64,000 bases of DNA from JBFHFS01 sp041583495 (GTDB taxonomy: Bacteria > Bacteroidota > Bacteroidia > Bacteroidales > Marinilabiliaceae): positions 62,001 to 126,000 of the forward strand of contig JBFHFS010000001.1 in assembly GCA_041583495.1 (NCBI GenBank), read 5' to 3'. Position numbers and translations under genes: made by a program. This document shows, piece after piece, positions 44,748-55,300 of this stretch. How positions within the stretch are numbered: the stretch's first letter is position 1; each line of letters opens with the position of its first letter. The notes under the pieces are model-generated. The model worked only from the letters and a program-made list of their open reading frames with translations, made no database searches and was not told where the DNA came from.

Positions 44748-46193
44748 TTAGTTTCCAGTACCATAACCAGGGTTCTGTTCCATATTGGCATTGGCATCCA
44801 TCTCCTCTTGAGGAATAGGCATAGCCCACATATAATTGGGGAAATCTATATTTTGATTGGATGCCCCGTCATAATCGGAGCGAACCAGTCCACGCTGAGT
44901 TCTTGCCAGGTCGAATAATTCATGACCTTCGTAACAAAGCTCTCTTCTTCGTTCGGCATAAACGCCACCCAAAGAAACACTTCCTAATTCAGAGGCTCCT
45001 CGTTGCAATCGAATAGCATTCACATCGCCCACGGCTGTAACGCCGGAGATAGAAGCGCCTTCGAGAATGGCCTCGGCCCTTATCAGATACATCTCCGACA
45101 AACGCAGAATATTGATGTTGTCTTCCCGGAGATAACCGTCTTTTCCGGGATATTTTAACGTCCAGAAGTCGTTAGGGAAATCCACGGTATTGATAAACAG
45201 ATCACCGCGTACATCGCCCGCCTCGTAGAGGTCAATCACATCCTTGGAGGCGCCAACATCGCCATACCCACCCGGGTTCATGATGTAGGAAATCACGTCC
45301 CAGTTACCATGCGAAGAGTTACCTTCGGAACCATACACCATAAAGATCACTTCGCTACCGGCCGTTAAAGCTCCCCATACACCACTGGGATTAGTGCCCG
45401 AATATACAGAGTAATCGGAAGGGGCAAAAAGGGAAAAAGTATTGTCATTAATCACCTCGGTAGCATAATTGGCAGCTTCCTGCCAGTTCTCCATATAAAG
45501 ATATACACGGGCTAAAAGGGCTTTAGCGGCTGCCTTATTGGCCCAGGCCCGAGGCTCATTACCTCCGTGGGAATTGGAGTCAGAAAGCTTAACTACCGCA
45601 TCTTTTAAATCCGTCACGATCTGGGCGTAAACCTCAGCTACCGTATTCCGGGCCGGTTTTCCATTCTCAGAAACCAGAACCACGGGCACTCCCGGTGAGT
45701 TGGGCTGATAGGCATACGACTGGGCAAACATCCTTACCAGGTCATGGTAGGCCAAGGCCCGCAGGAATTTTGCTTCCCCTTCGATGTTGTCGATTTGGGC
45801 CTGGGTAATATCTACTTCGCTGAAATCAACCAATGCATTGATCACATTGTTAACACGTGAAATCAAGATATAGCCATCTTGCCATAACCAGGAAGTAGAA
45901 GAAGGGGTGTTGGCCCAAACATACTCGGTACGAAAACGCCCGGAGTTCAGAGGACTGCTTTTGGCATTTCCACCTTTAAGATCAGCCGTCACCACAAAGT
46001 CACGACCATACCAGAAGTCATCATAAAGAGGAGAATAGGCCCCAATGATGGCTTTTTCCAGGCCATCAAACGTAGACAAGCTAAGCTCATTGGTTTGGGA
46101 GAGATTCGGCTGCTGCTCAAGAAAATCTTCACATCCCCAGACTCCCATTCCCAAAACCAGGCTAATTAGGATTATTATTTTATTTGTCTTCAT
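44748..46193 (-). CDS. RagB/SusD family nutrient-binding lipoprotein (operon B)
   Basis: The 481-residue lipoprotein has lipobox cysteine in GVWGCEDFLEQQP (Cys21), the start typical of canonical SusD. TPR-like helices follow, with the ARALAYHDLVR-type motif (FLRALAYHDLVRMFA) and NKAAAKALLARVYLYM. The C-terminal SusD motif includes INILRLSEMYLIRAEA and YAERRRELCYEGHELFDLAR, then WAMPIPQEEMDAN. SusD forms the lid on the SusC transporter. It is 20 bp downstream of its SusC gene. The bound nutrient cannot be predicted. Confidence 0.94.
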   Translation of the reverse strand: MKTNKIIILISLVLGMGVWGCEDFLEQQPNLSQTNELSLSTFDGLEKAIIGAYSPLYDDFWYGRDFVVTADLKGGNAKSSPLNSGRFRTEYVWANTPSSTSWLWQDGYILISRVNNVINALVDFSEVDITQAQIDNIEGEAKFLRALAYHDLVRMFAQSYAYQPNSPGVPVVLVSENGKPARNTVAEVYAQIVTDLKDAVVKLSDSNSHGGNEPRAWANKAAAKALLARVYLYMENWQEAANYATEVINDNTFSLFAPSDYSVYSGTNPSGVWGALTAGSEVIFMVYGSEGNSSHGNWDVISYIMNPGGYGDVGASKDVIDLYEAGDVRGDLFINTVDFPNDFWTLKYPGKDGYLREDNINILRLSEMYLIRAEAILEGASISGVTAVGDVNAIRLQRGASELGSVSLGGVYAERRRELCYEGHELFDLARTQRGLVRSDYDGASNQNIDFPNYMWAMPIPQEEMDANANMEQNPGYGTGN

Positions 46194-46213
46194 ATTTTTT
46201 TAATTAGCGGTTA

Positions 46214-49186
46214 TTAAAATGTAATTTCCAAACCTCCCATCAAGCTTTTGGTCATTGGATAGATTCCAAATCCCATACCGTCTACCCCTCGTTCAGGATC
46301 GAAAAAGTCTACATTGTGAAAGGTATAAAGATTCACAGCACTTGCATAAACCCTTACATTTCCCAGAGAAGCCCGTTGGGCAATTTTTTGGGGAAGAGTG
46401 TAGGAAAGGGTCACATTTTTAATTCTCAAATAATCACCATCAAACATCCATCTGCTATTTCTATAACCATAGGAGTTGTTTGTGTTATTAGCATAAGGCT
46501 TGGGATTACGGCTGATATCACCGGGTTCTTTCCAATAATCGAGAGCCGTGTTGGCTTGGTTGGAGCCCCAGTTTGATCCATCGGAATTCAGATAACGTTG
46601 TTCTTCGATCAACACCTGATTCCCCAATTTGAATTCCAGATTCATAGCAAAAGAGATGCCTTTCCAGCTCACATTGGTATTAAATCCACCGGTTAAGGTT
46701 GGTTCGGGGCAACCCATAACTTTCTGGGGAGCATCGGCATAAACGTTGGTCAGCTTGCCATCTGCGGTGTACCATAAGGCATCTCCATTAGCAGGATTCA
46801 CGCCGGCATAATCGCGAAGGTAGTAGCGATAAAGACTTTCCCCCACTTTATGAATGAGGCGGCCATCTATGATTTGGTCCTCAGTTCCTAAGCTAAGAAT
46901 CTTACTTTTGTTGTGGGCAAAATTAACCCCCACATCCCAGGTCACAGGCCCCTGCAGTACATTCACATTAATAAGTCCTTCAAAACCTTTATTCTCAAGC
47001 GATCCGATGTTCTGACGAAGAGAAGAAAAGCCGGAGGTATAGGACAAAGGAGTATCCAGTAACATGTCGGTGGTCTCACGATAGTAGTAATCGAAAGTAC
47101 CGGTCACTCTTTCGAGAAGAGTAAAATCAAGCCCTACGTTATATGAGGTATTAACCTCCCAGGTAAGATCCGGGTTATCAGGCTGATCAGGGGCCATCCC
47201 TGCCGCACCATTGTAAGTAACCGGGCTGTAGATACCCCATTGCTCATACTCACCAATGTTATCGTTACCATTCACACCATAACTGGCGCGCAGCTTAAGT
47301 TCATTTATGGGTTCGACACCATCCATGAAGCTTTCGTTATGAATATTCCAGGAAGCCCCAACGGCGTAGAAGGTTCCCCACCGATTGTTGCTCCCAAACT
47401 TGGAGCTACCATCGGTCCGAAGACTCATTTTTAGATAATATTTACCGGCATAATTATAATCCAAAATTCCAAAATAGGACTGCATGGTGTATTTGGACTC
47501 ATCATAATCGCCTTCGTCGCTATCGGCTACTCCGGTATTGGGATAAGGAATCTGTGGATCCACGCCCGGGGTATAGATGTAATAGCTGTTATAATCGTTC
47601 ACCAGACTCTCCTGACCCAAAATACCGGTAAGACCATGTTTCTCCCCTAAAAGGCCCGTATAGGTCAGTGTATTGGAGGTGGTCATCTGGGTATACTTGC
47701 TGTTGGAAACCTGAAGGGTTGCATCACCGGCAAAGTCAGCTTCCTTTGACCAGTATCTGCGGCCTTCACCATCGGTATGTTCTACCGAGTTATTGGTCTT
47801 TAAGGTAAGCCCTTTAACAATCTCCCACTGGGCAAAAAGAGTACTCTGTATACGGTTTTGCTTTTCCCACTGATCGTCGTAGGCAGCTGTTGCCCGTGGG
47901 TTAGTGTTAGCATTTTCGGGAATCACCAGGTTAAACATCCCATCGTCGGTCCGCAATGGAGTCCAGGGCAAAATATTCATACCGGCAAAAACGGGATTTA
48001 CATAATAAAGGCTTTGCATGGCCACATCACTTGCCTCGGAATGAAATAAATTAATGCGGGCACCCATTTTCACTTTATCGCTGATCTGATGCTCGAGGTT
48101 AGACCTAACCTGAAACTTTTCATAGTCTACACCATAAAAAACACCGTCCGTTTTGGAGTAGAGGGCCGATGTAAAATGCTGTGTTTTATCATTTCCTCCG
48201 GCTACACTAAGCTCATACTCATTCACACTTCCATAGCGGGTCATGGCATCCATCCAGTTGGTTTGCGGCTTGGCAAGCAGCGAATAAGGAACAAACAGGC
48301 TGCCGCCAGTGGGATCATCCGGGTCACCCCCGGCATTTACCACGGCATCTCTCATATAATTAACCAACTGAGAGGGATTCATGGGGCCGTAATTATTATC
48401 ATTGGTCAAGGCAGTCACCCCAAAAGAGGTTCTGAATTTAACCGTTGATTTTCCGGCTTTTCCCGACTTAGTGGTAATGAGGATAACCCCGTTGGCGGCT
48501 CTGGATCCGTAAATGGAAGCAGCGGCAGCATCTTTCAACACGGTTACCGACTCAATATCATTAGGGTTAATCATAGCCAGAGCATTGCTGGTATTGGTAA
48601 AATAGGACTGGTCGCCTTGCATTACCGGAATTCCATCAACAACATATAAGGGCTCGTTTCCGGCATTCAAAGAACTTGTTCCCCGGATCCGAATCTGAGA
48701 GGCACTTCCTGGCTGCCCGGAGGTAGCCGTTACCATTACACCGGCAACTTTACCCGAAAGCATCTTTTCGAAACTCACCTCAGGCACATCCTGCAGCTGT
48801 TCGTTGCCCACCACCGATACAGCACCGGTGTTGGCTTCTTTTCGTGTTACGCCATAACCAACGACAATAACTTCGTCCATAGCAATAGCGGTACTCACCA
48901 ACTCGACATTGATAACAGAACGCCCCTGAATCAAAATCGTCTGCCGTTGCATACCCACAAAAGAGAAAACCAGGGTTTCTGCATCTTGAGGGACATTTAA
49001 AGAATATGTTCCGTTGGATTGGGTAACCCCTCCAACGGTTGTTCCTTGCACAAAAACTGAGACACCGGGTATTGGCAACCCGTCTTCACTTCCTGTAACT
49101 GTTCCGGTAATGGTGCGTGTTTGTGCCAGCAAAGAGCTAAGCCCAAAGACCATAAGGAACGAAAGTGCTAGTAGTACTTTCTTCAT
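46214..49186 (-). CDS. SusC/RagA family TonB-linked outer-membrane protein (operon B)
   Basis: The 990-residue transporter has a signal peptide (MKKVLLALSFLMVFGLSSLL), then a carboxypeptidase-regulatory-like domain (about 25-100). Next is the plug, with the SusC signature MDEVIVVGYGVTRKEANTGA, then GTSSLNAGNEPLYVVDGIPV and AAASIYGSRAANGVILITTK. The barrel ends GGLEITF with C-terminal aromatic Phe. It is the first gene of a four-gene operon with SusD and two lipoproteins. An 11-bp palindrome and a run of ten G residues lie upstream. Its first 115 residues are strikingly similar to the SusC of operon A, but the rest diverges. Confidence 0.95.
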   Translation of the reverse strand: MKKVLLALSFLMVFGLSSLLAQTRTITGTVTGSEDGLPIPGVSVFVQGTTVGGVTQSNGTYSLNVPQDAETLVFSFVGMQRQTILIQGRSVINVELVSTAIAMDEVIVVGYGVTRKEANTGAVSVVGNEQLQDVPEVSFEKMLSGKVAGVMVTATSGQPGSASQIRIRGTSSLNAGNEPLYVVDGIPVMQGDQSYFTNTSNALAMINPNDIESVTVLKDAAAASIYGSRAANGVILITTKSGKAGKSTVKFRTSFGVTALTNDNNYGPMNPSQLVNYMRDAVVNAGGDPDDPTGGSLFVPYSLLAKPQTNWMDAMTRYGSVNEYELSVAGGNDKTQHFTSALYSKTDGVFYGVDYEKFQVRSNLEHQISDKVKMGARINLFHSEASDVAMQSLYYVNPVFAGMNILPWTPLRTDDGMFNLVIPENANTNPRATAAYDDQWEKQNRIQSTLFAQWEIVKGLTLKTNNSVEHTDGEGRRYWSKEADFAGDATLQVSNSKYTQMTTSNTLTYTGLLGEKHGLTGILGQESLVNDYNSYYIYTPGVDPQIPYPNTGVADSDEGDYDESKYTMQSYFGILDYNYAGKYYLKMSLRTDGSSKFGSNNRWGTFYAVGASWNIHNESFMDGVEPINELKLRASYGVNGNDNIGEYEQWGIYSPVTYNGAAGMAPDQPDNPDLTWEVNTSYNVGLDFTLLERVTGTFDYYYRETTDMLLDTPLSYTSGFSSLRQNIGSLENKGFEGLINVNVLQGPVTWDVGVNFAHNKSKILSLGTEDQIIDGRLIHKVGESLYRYYLRDYAGVNPANGDALWYTADGKLTNVYADAPQKVMGCPEPTLTGGFNTNVSWKGISFAMNLEFKLGNQVLIEEQRYLNSDGSNWGSNQANTALDYWKEPGDISRNPKPYANNTNNSYGYRNSRWMFDGDYLRIKNVTLSYTLPQKIAQRASLGNVRVYASAVNLYTFHNVDFFDPERGVDGMGFGIYPMTKSLMGGLEITF

Positions 49187-49280
49187 AGATTAAAGGTTTA
49201 AAATTAAAAAATAGAACATAATCCTGTACAAGATAAAAAAAAAGGAACGATAAAAAACTGTTCTTAACAAATATTTAGTA

Positions 49281-49290
49281 CCCCCCCCCC
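49281..49290 (-). repeat. Homopolymer tract of ten G (minus strand) upstream of SusC
   Basis: Ten consecutive C on the plus strand give a G10 run in the region 95-104 bp before the SusC start. Such tracts can vary in length by slippage and alter promoter spacing; no variation can be seen in one sequence. Confidence 0.9.
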
Positions 49291-49307
49291 AATAACTGCC
49301 AATCCCA

Positions 49308-49331
49308 TTGGATAAAATTTATTTTATCCAA
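49308..49331. promoter_or_regulatory. Palindrome upstream of SusC operon B, possible operator
   Basis: Two perfect 11-bp arms (TTGGATAAAAT and its complement) flank a 2-nt spacer, about 122 bp upstream of the SusC start. The symmetry suggests a dimeric regulator site. A hairpin in RNA is less likely because the arms are AT-rich. The regulator is not identified. Confidence 0.5.
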
Positions 49332-49923
49332 AATACAATAAACCATGTGAACAAAAACAGAAGTGGGGAGGGCAAAAATCAAGAACCTTTAAAATTGCCT
49401 TTCCATTTTTTTTAACTCGAAATATAATAATATTTTCACCATTAAGTAAAATTTTATCACAGAAACTTTGAATTTTTGGCCAATTTTGTTTTTTATTAAA
49501 TTATTGAATTTCAATTTTTATTAAAAGCCCCCATATTCCAACAGAAAAATCGGGTTTTGATGAACCCGAATAACCAATGGATATTTTTTTCTGATGGGCA
49601 ACCAACTAAAGGAAAACAGGATTTTTCAAAAAAAGTTCAGGGAACATTGTTTCCATTGAACCTAATGATCGTTTAAATCATTAGATATCACCATCCTATA
49701 ACCACATGAAACCAGGAAAAAGTTCATGGCAAAAGGGATCAGGAACAATACCCGGGTTTGAGTATGATTTCATGGGGGAGGTTAACCCAAAAGTAACACG
49801 AAGAAAAAAAGGCAGTTGTGTTTCCCCGGGTTTTACACCCTTTTTCTTCCCCCCTTTTAACCTTTCTAACTTTTGATCCTTTCTATGGCAGATTTCAGTC
49901 CTTTCATTTTCCCGGCATACCAT

Positions 49924-49952
49924 AAAAAAGGCTGCCTCTTTCGAGACAGCCT
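49924..49952 (-). terminator. Rho-independent terminator of SusCD operon A
   Basis: On the minus strand a 10-bp stem with one G-T pair (AGGCTGTCTC/GAGGCAGCCT) and a GAAA loop is followed by six T. It lies 27 bp after the stop of the gene ending at 49979. Confidence 0.85.
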
Positions 49953-49978
49953 CCAGAAACCAGATCAGACCTGCTGTT

Positions 49979-50782
49979 CTATAAATCTGTTCTTGTCATC
50001 ACAAACAGATAAGTTCCAAAAGAGCCCTGATCCACGGTAATGGTAAAATTCATGGTATAGGTACCATCGCAAGAGCTAAAAGTTCCTTTTCCAGCGAACG
50101 CACCATTATCGTAACCAAAATAATCGGTAGCAATAACCGTTTTGTCGGCAATCACCTCATAGGAAAGCGGATTAATATGCATGACCAAAGGCCCCCTGTC
50201 CTCATTGACGCCTTCGATAGCTGCCAACCCCTGCACATAGATGGTATAGGGATCATCGGGGTCTGCAGTCACCGTCAATTGTCCGGCTGCACCCCAGTCG
50301 TCAGAGACCACGGCATAGGTACCGATGGCCAGATCAGGATTGAAGGCACAGGCTACACTCACATTCAGGACCGAGTTGGAGTTATTGACCCTGGTCCCGG
50401 ATTTAATGAGCACCTCAAAAGTAAAGACATCGCCATTATTGATCGCCCCCATACTAAGGCCCAATTTCGAAATCGCTTCACTTGAGGTAATCCTAACCGT
50501 ACTGGGGAAAGTATTTATTTTAGCGATCTCAAGCCTGGCACCATCCCCATTATAGGAACCCACAATAGTGGCTTCATCGGCCACAACTCCATCGGGCAGG
50601 GAAATTTTAAATTCCACATACGAGTTTTCCAGGTCTTTGGAATCGAAAATGGCCGGATTCACATCGGTTATACCCGGAACAATCCCGACACCCCTCAGGC
50701 CCGCCGGATCATCTTTCTCATCACAGCCTCCAACATAGAACACTGTGATAAGCGCGAATAGAAATAATACTATTTTTTTCAT
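49979..50782 (-). CDS. Surface lipoprotein of SusCD operon A
   Basis: The 267-residue protein has a lipoprotein signal with the lipobox cysteine in FYVGGCDEKDD (Cys20). No named domain is recognised. The first half (about 45-145) looks like an Ig-like or DUF4843-type fold, and the second (about 150-267) is beta-rich, ending SFGTYLFVMTRTDL. It is the last gene of the operon 55535-49979 after SusC and SusD, with 125 bp after the SusD gene, and a terminator follows. A substrate-binding accessory role is inferred from position. Confidence 0.8.
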   Translation of the reverse strand: MKKIVLFLFALITVFYVGGCDEKDDPAGLRGVGIVPGITDVNPAIFDSKDLENSYVEFKISLPDGVVADEATIVGSYNGDGARLEIAKINTFPSTVRITSSEAISKLGLSMGAINNGDVFTFEVLIKSGTRVNNSNSVLNVSVACAFNPDLAIGTYAVVSDDWGAAGQLTVTADPDDPYTIYVQGLAAIEGVNEDRGPLVMHINPLSYEVIADKTVIATDYFGYDNGAFAGKGTFSSCDGTYTMNFTITVDQGSFGTYLFVMTRTDL

Positions 50783-50907
50783 CTCATTATCATTATTTGG
50801 TTTTTATCTGCATTCGATGGAACTCGCTTATTATAATCCCCATGTGTGTAATAGCTTTTACATGCTCGTTTCATCTCCTGTTTCTTTTAACAATTAAACA
50901 CCATTAA

Positions 50908-52341
50908 TTATTTATCACCGCCGGCCCACCACACTTTCTCGGAATAGACATAAGTCCCATCCCCATAGGCATTCCTCACGTTTACATTGGTCGTTACATC
51001 ATCGGCACCATAAGAAAACCGTACCGGAAATTGAGACGAATTAGCAGGATTAGCCAGTTGGATAACGTTATTTCCCATGGCATTCCATCGCCGGTAATCG
51101 TTATAAGCTTCCACGGCTTCCTCCTCGTAAAAGGCAAAATATTTTTGAAACATCACCTCAGACAGGGGATTACTGTCGAACTTAGACTCCACATTATCGG
51201 TAAAATAGGTCTCGGCCTCTTCGGCGGTGAGGCCAATATTCATCTTCTGGAAGGCAGCTGAAATGCCCTTTTTCAAGGCGGTTTTAGCATCGTCGGCGTG
51301 TCCGCCCATGCGGGCATAAGCCTCGGCTTTCAAAAATTCAAGTTCGTGGTAGCTCAACAGGTAAGTCGGCGCATTTTCCAGGCTGATAGCCGACTTGGAA
51401 TAAAAGTCCTGAACCTGATCGGGCTCCCCATTGGGGGCGAACACATCCCCATCAAAAAACAGGGCATCTCTTGGGTCACCCCTATCGCCAAGTTTATCAT
51501 GCAGACTCTGACTGGCACCGAAGTAATTTCGGTCGGCATCGAATTGAAAAAACGGGCTTACCGCTGCATTCTCTTCAAGAGAATAATTGAACTGAGCCTG
51601 TTCACCGGCATTCGCGAAAGAGTTATTGGCGAACGCCACCACATCGTCATAAGAAGCATTACGGAAAGACAAACGCATGGTATAACGCGCTTTTAACCCG
51701 TAAGCAAACTTTTTCCAGCTCGCCACATCCCCGGCAAAAATCAGATCCTGCGAACCGAGGGAAGGAAACTCGGAATCCTTGTCCAGATTGGAGATAGCAT
51801 CATCCAGCATGGTAAAGATATCATTATAGATGGCTTCCTGACCATCTAATACAGGGGTAAAGATGACGCCGGGCTGAAGGGCTTCAGACCAGGGGACATC
51901 CCCCCACATATCGGTTAAAACGGCGGCATTGTAGGCCATTAATACCTGGGCCACTCCCAGGGTATGATAATTACCCTCCTCAGAGCCCCCCTCCGAACAT
52001 TTTTCAATAATCAGTTTAAGATTGTACAGGTTTTCATAAATGGAGGTCCAGGTGTTGTTATAAGTCGTTGAACTTGTAGGCTCTCCACTTCTGATTTCGG
52101 CATTGTACATTTGGTTGTATATTCCAACATTATGCTCAATGTAACAGGAAGCATAAAAGGCCAGATCGCTACCCACCACGCGGAAAGCTGTACTGGTCAT
52201 TACATCCGTAATAATCAGATGGGTTCCCACGTCAACAGGATCGTTTACATTCTCGTTGATATCGTCCATAATGTCTTCACTGCACGACCAGCCGAAGAAC
52301 AGGAGGAGAAATACCCCGATGATATTCTGTAGTTTCTTCAT
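50908..52341 (-). CDS. SusD-like_2 family nutrient-binding lipoprotein (operon A)
   Basis: The 477-residue lipoprotein has the lipobox cysteine in LFFGWSCSEDIMDDINENVN (Cys20). The N-terminal DINENVNDPVDV and the helical region YGLKARYTMRLSFRN match the SusD-like_2 group rather than canonical SusD. Late motifs are YHELEFLKAEAYARMG, VMFQKYFAFYEEEAVEAY and NDYRRWNAMG. It lies 23 bp downstream of its SusC gene. The related fragment at 56110-57012 belongs to the same family. Nutrient unknown. Confidence 0.92.
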   Translation of the reverse strand: MKKLQNIIGVFLLLFFGWSCSEDIMDDINENVNDPVDVGTHLIITDVMTSTAFRVVGSDLAFYASCYIEHNVGIYNQMYNAEIRSGEPTSSTTYNNTWTSIYENLYNLKLIIEKCSEGGSEEGNYHTLGVAQVLMAYNAAVLTDMWGDVPWSEALQPGVIFTPVLDGQEAIYNDIFTMLDDAISNLDKDSEFPSLGSQDLIFAGDVASWKKFAYGLKARYTMRLSFRNASYDDVVAFANNSFANAGEQAQFNYSLEENAAVSPFFQFDADRNYFGASQSLHDKLGDRGDPRDALFFDGDVFAPNGEPDQVQDFYSKSAISLENAPTYLLSYHELEFLKAEAYARMGGHADDAKTALKKGISAAFQKMNIGLTAEEAETYFTDNVESKFDSNPLSEVMFQKYFAFYEEEAVEAYNDYRRWNAMGNNVIQLANPANSSQFPVRFSYGADDVTTNVNVRNAYGDGTYVYSEKVWWAGGDK

Positions 52342-52364
52342 AATTGTTCAAAATTAAGTTTCAG

Positions 52365-55300
52365 TTAAAAGGTCACATCAATCCCAAATCCAAAACTGGT
52401 GGTTTGAGGCAGAGAAAAGCGCTCAAAGGAGCCCCCCATATTGTTATTTCCCTGTGACGACTCCGGGTCAAAATTTTCCAATGCCGTCCACAGCAATATG
52501 TTACGGGCAAACAAAGAGACCCCCACATCAAACGATTCGAACACCTTGGTTGGGTGATTGTACCGAAGGGAAAGCTCCCGTAGTTTAACGAATGAATTCT
52601 CGTGGATGTAATACTCATCAATGTTAGACAACACATTGGTGTATAGATCCTGGAGTGCATCCGGGTCATTGGGCCCGCCCCTGGCGATATCGTTGGGGGT
52701 TCCATCGGGTTTATATCCATCATAGATAAAGGTGGATTCCCGATCTTCTACCCGGGCAGACATGCCATACAAATCCAGGAGTCCATTGGAGCCGGAATAC
52801 ATCTCACCGCCATTTTTCCACTCAAACACAGCACTCAACGAAACGGATTTATACGAAAAGGTATTGGTGGCCCCCAGAATAAAATCGGGAGAGACCTCGC
52901 CAATAACCGCGGGTTCACCCTGCTGAGGCATTCCATGGTTCCAGGCTCCGGGATTATCAATAACCAGTATATTTCCCGCCTCATCTCTGGAGTAAGAAGT
53001 ACCATAAATCACCGGGTAATTAGCGCCTATTCCGGCCCGAACCTGTGGAGTAACAAATCCACCCAGGAAGATACTCTCCACACCGGGGGCCAGTTCATCC
53101 ACGACATTCTCCAGTTGCGCAAAATTGACATTTATATCCCAATTAAAATCTCGGGTTTGTATGGGCGAAACATACAAAACCACCTCATGGCTGTTGGTAT
53201 GTACCGATCCCCCGTTCATAACCAATTGAGCCGCTCCGGTAGAACCCGCCAGTGGCACCGGGAATATCTGATCTTTAACATTCTGACGCGAATAGGTATA
53301 ATCCACGCCCACCCTGTTGTTCATAAATTTTAAATCCACCCCTACTTCATAGGATTTAGTATTCTGGGGCTTCAAATTTGGATCGTACTGAATGTTATTG
53401 GAGATATAGGAGTTAACCCCGTATAAGGGATAGGAGATAGGTTCACCCGTCCAAAAGCCCCCACTGTAATCAGGTTTTGTAAAGAAGTTTTGGTAAAATT
53501 CACCCGCTTGTCCTACTTCAGCATAGGAGGCCCGAACCTTGGCAAAGGAGATCCAATCCAGAGATTTAACAGCGTCCAGCTCAGAAACCACAAAGCCCAA
53601 AGAGACCGAAGGATAAAAGAACGACCTATTATCTCTTGGCATGGAAGAAACAATGTCGTAACGACCCGTTGCATTTAAGTACAACATCGACCGCCAGGCG
53701 TAGGTCAGGTTGCCAAAAAATCCAACCGCCCGCGCATGTTCCTGCGTTTCATCGGCCGTGACGGTATTGGCATTTTGAATATGCGCCCAACCGCCAAAAT
53801 TGAAATCCTCACCATGTTGTTCATAAAATTTTCGGTCCTGATGATTTAACTCATTCCCAAAAATGGCCGTAACCATTGAATTTTCGCTCACAGTCCAATC
53901 TAAACTGGCGGTTAACAATGAGTTATAGGTAGCAGAACTGACCCCATAATTATCCATAATACCTGTATCCCCTTTCGACCCATACCCAAAAATATCCTGA
54001 TAATGTGTGGTATAGGTATCTACCCCTAACAAATACTTAACACCCAGGCTCAAATCCGACCCCAGGTCCAGCGAATAATTGATATATCCATTTCCAAAAA
54101 AACGCTCGGTTTTTTCATTAAAAGTATTGTTCCGGGCAATCCAATAGGGATTATCAAAGGTCATGGAACGATAGTAAATCTGGGAATAAGGATCGCCGGG
54201 TTCAGCAAAAGGATAACCCTTTAGATTATAACTACTGGGAGCAGAAAGAACCCCTGCCAGAGAGGCATCGTTGGCACCCGATAGTTTATCGATCTCGAGC
54301 TTGGAATAGTTGGTCGAAAATCCCACGTTGAAGTGGTCATTCAACTGCTTATCGGCAGAACCCTTAAAGTTCCAGCGATCCATTCCGGTATTCAGGGCAA
54401 TCCCATCCTGCCTGGTATTGGTCAGGGAGATGGCAAAATTACCATCTTCAAAGGCCTGACTTACATTTATATTGTTGGTGGTCTTATAACCGGTTTGGTA
54501 GTAATCGTCCCAGTTATTGTAAACCTTGGGGGTAACCCAGGGATCCAGCCCGCCACGCTCCAACTGTGGAACATAGAATTTCCCCGGGTAACCATTGGCA
54601 TTTCCGCCCCGGGTAGGATCATCCGGCAAATCCACAATTTTTGGCCCCCAGGAAAAAGACGTAGTGGGAACATAGCTCCCATAGCTTCCCTGGGCATAAG
54701 TGGTCTGATAATCGGGTGTACGGGACACAATATCAAAGCTCGAATTATGAGACAGCGAAACAATCGCCTTCCCAATTTTATTATTGGCCCCGCTTTTGGT
54801 CGTAATAATAACCACCCCATTGGAGGCCCTAATGCCATAAAGAGCAGCTGCGGCCTGTCCTTTGAGGACGTTAATACTTTCAATATCGGCAGGATTGATA
54901 TCCACGGCGCGGTTGGAAATATCGGCCCCGGTAACACTATTCCCGGTTGAATAATCGGCAGTGGAAGCGATGGGCATTCCATCGACCACATAAAGCGGGG
55001 TATTGTTATCGGTAAACGACCGTGCACCTCTTATAACGATTTGAGACGAAGCTCCGGGCATTCCGCTTGAGGGTTTGATATCCATCCCGGCAAGCTTGCC
55101 CTGCATGGCGCCTGCCAGGTCAGAGTTTCCGGTCTTGGCTATCTCATCGGCACTTACATCCTGCACGGCATAGCCAAGTGCTTTTCGTTCACGACGTATG
55201 CCTAATGCAGTCACAACCACTTCATCCATAGCAATTGTTTCGCTCACCAATTCAATATTGATGACAGATCGACCCTCTATCAGTACCTCCTGCTTTTGCA

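Larger units (their letters stand above)
49187..49978. other. Intergenic region between SusC operon B and operon A
   Basis: This 792-bp stretch holds the G10 tract, the palindrome and, at its right end, the terminator of operon A. The middle is AT-rich with no gene. A 75-codon reading frame at 49696-49923 has no protein-like features. No perfect TAnnTTTG was found for the SusC promoter; TATTTG near 49270 is the nearest. Confidence 0.6.

Noticed and set aside
49696..49923. A 75-codon minus-strand reading frame between the SusCD operons
   Set aside because: No domain, signal or motif is seen, and it runs up to the operon A terminator; probably chance.
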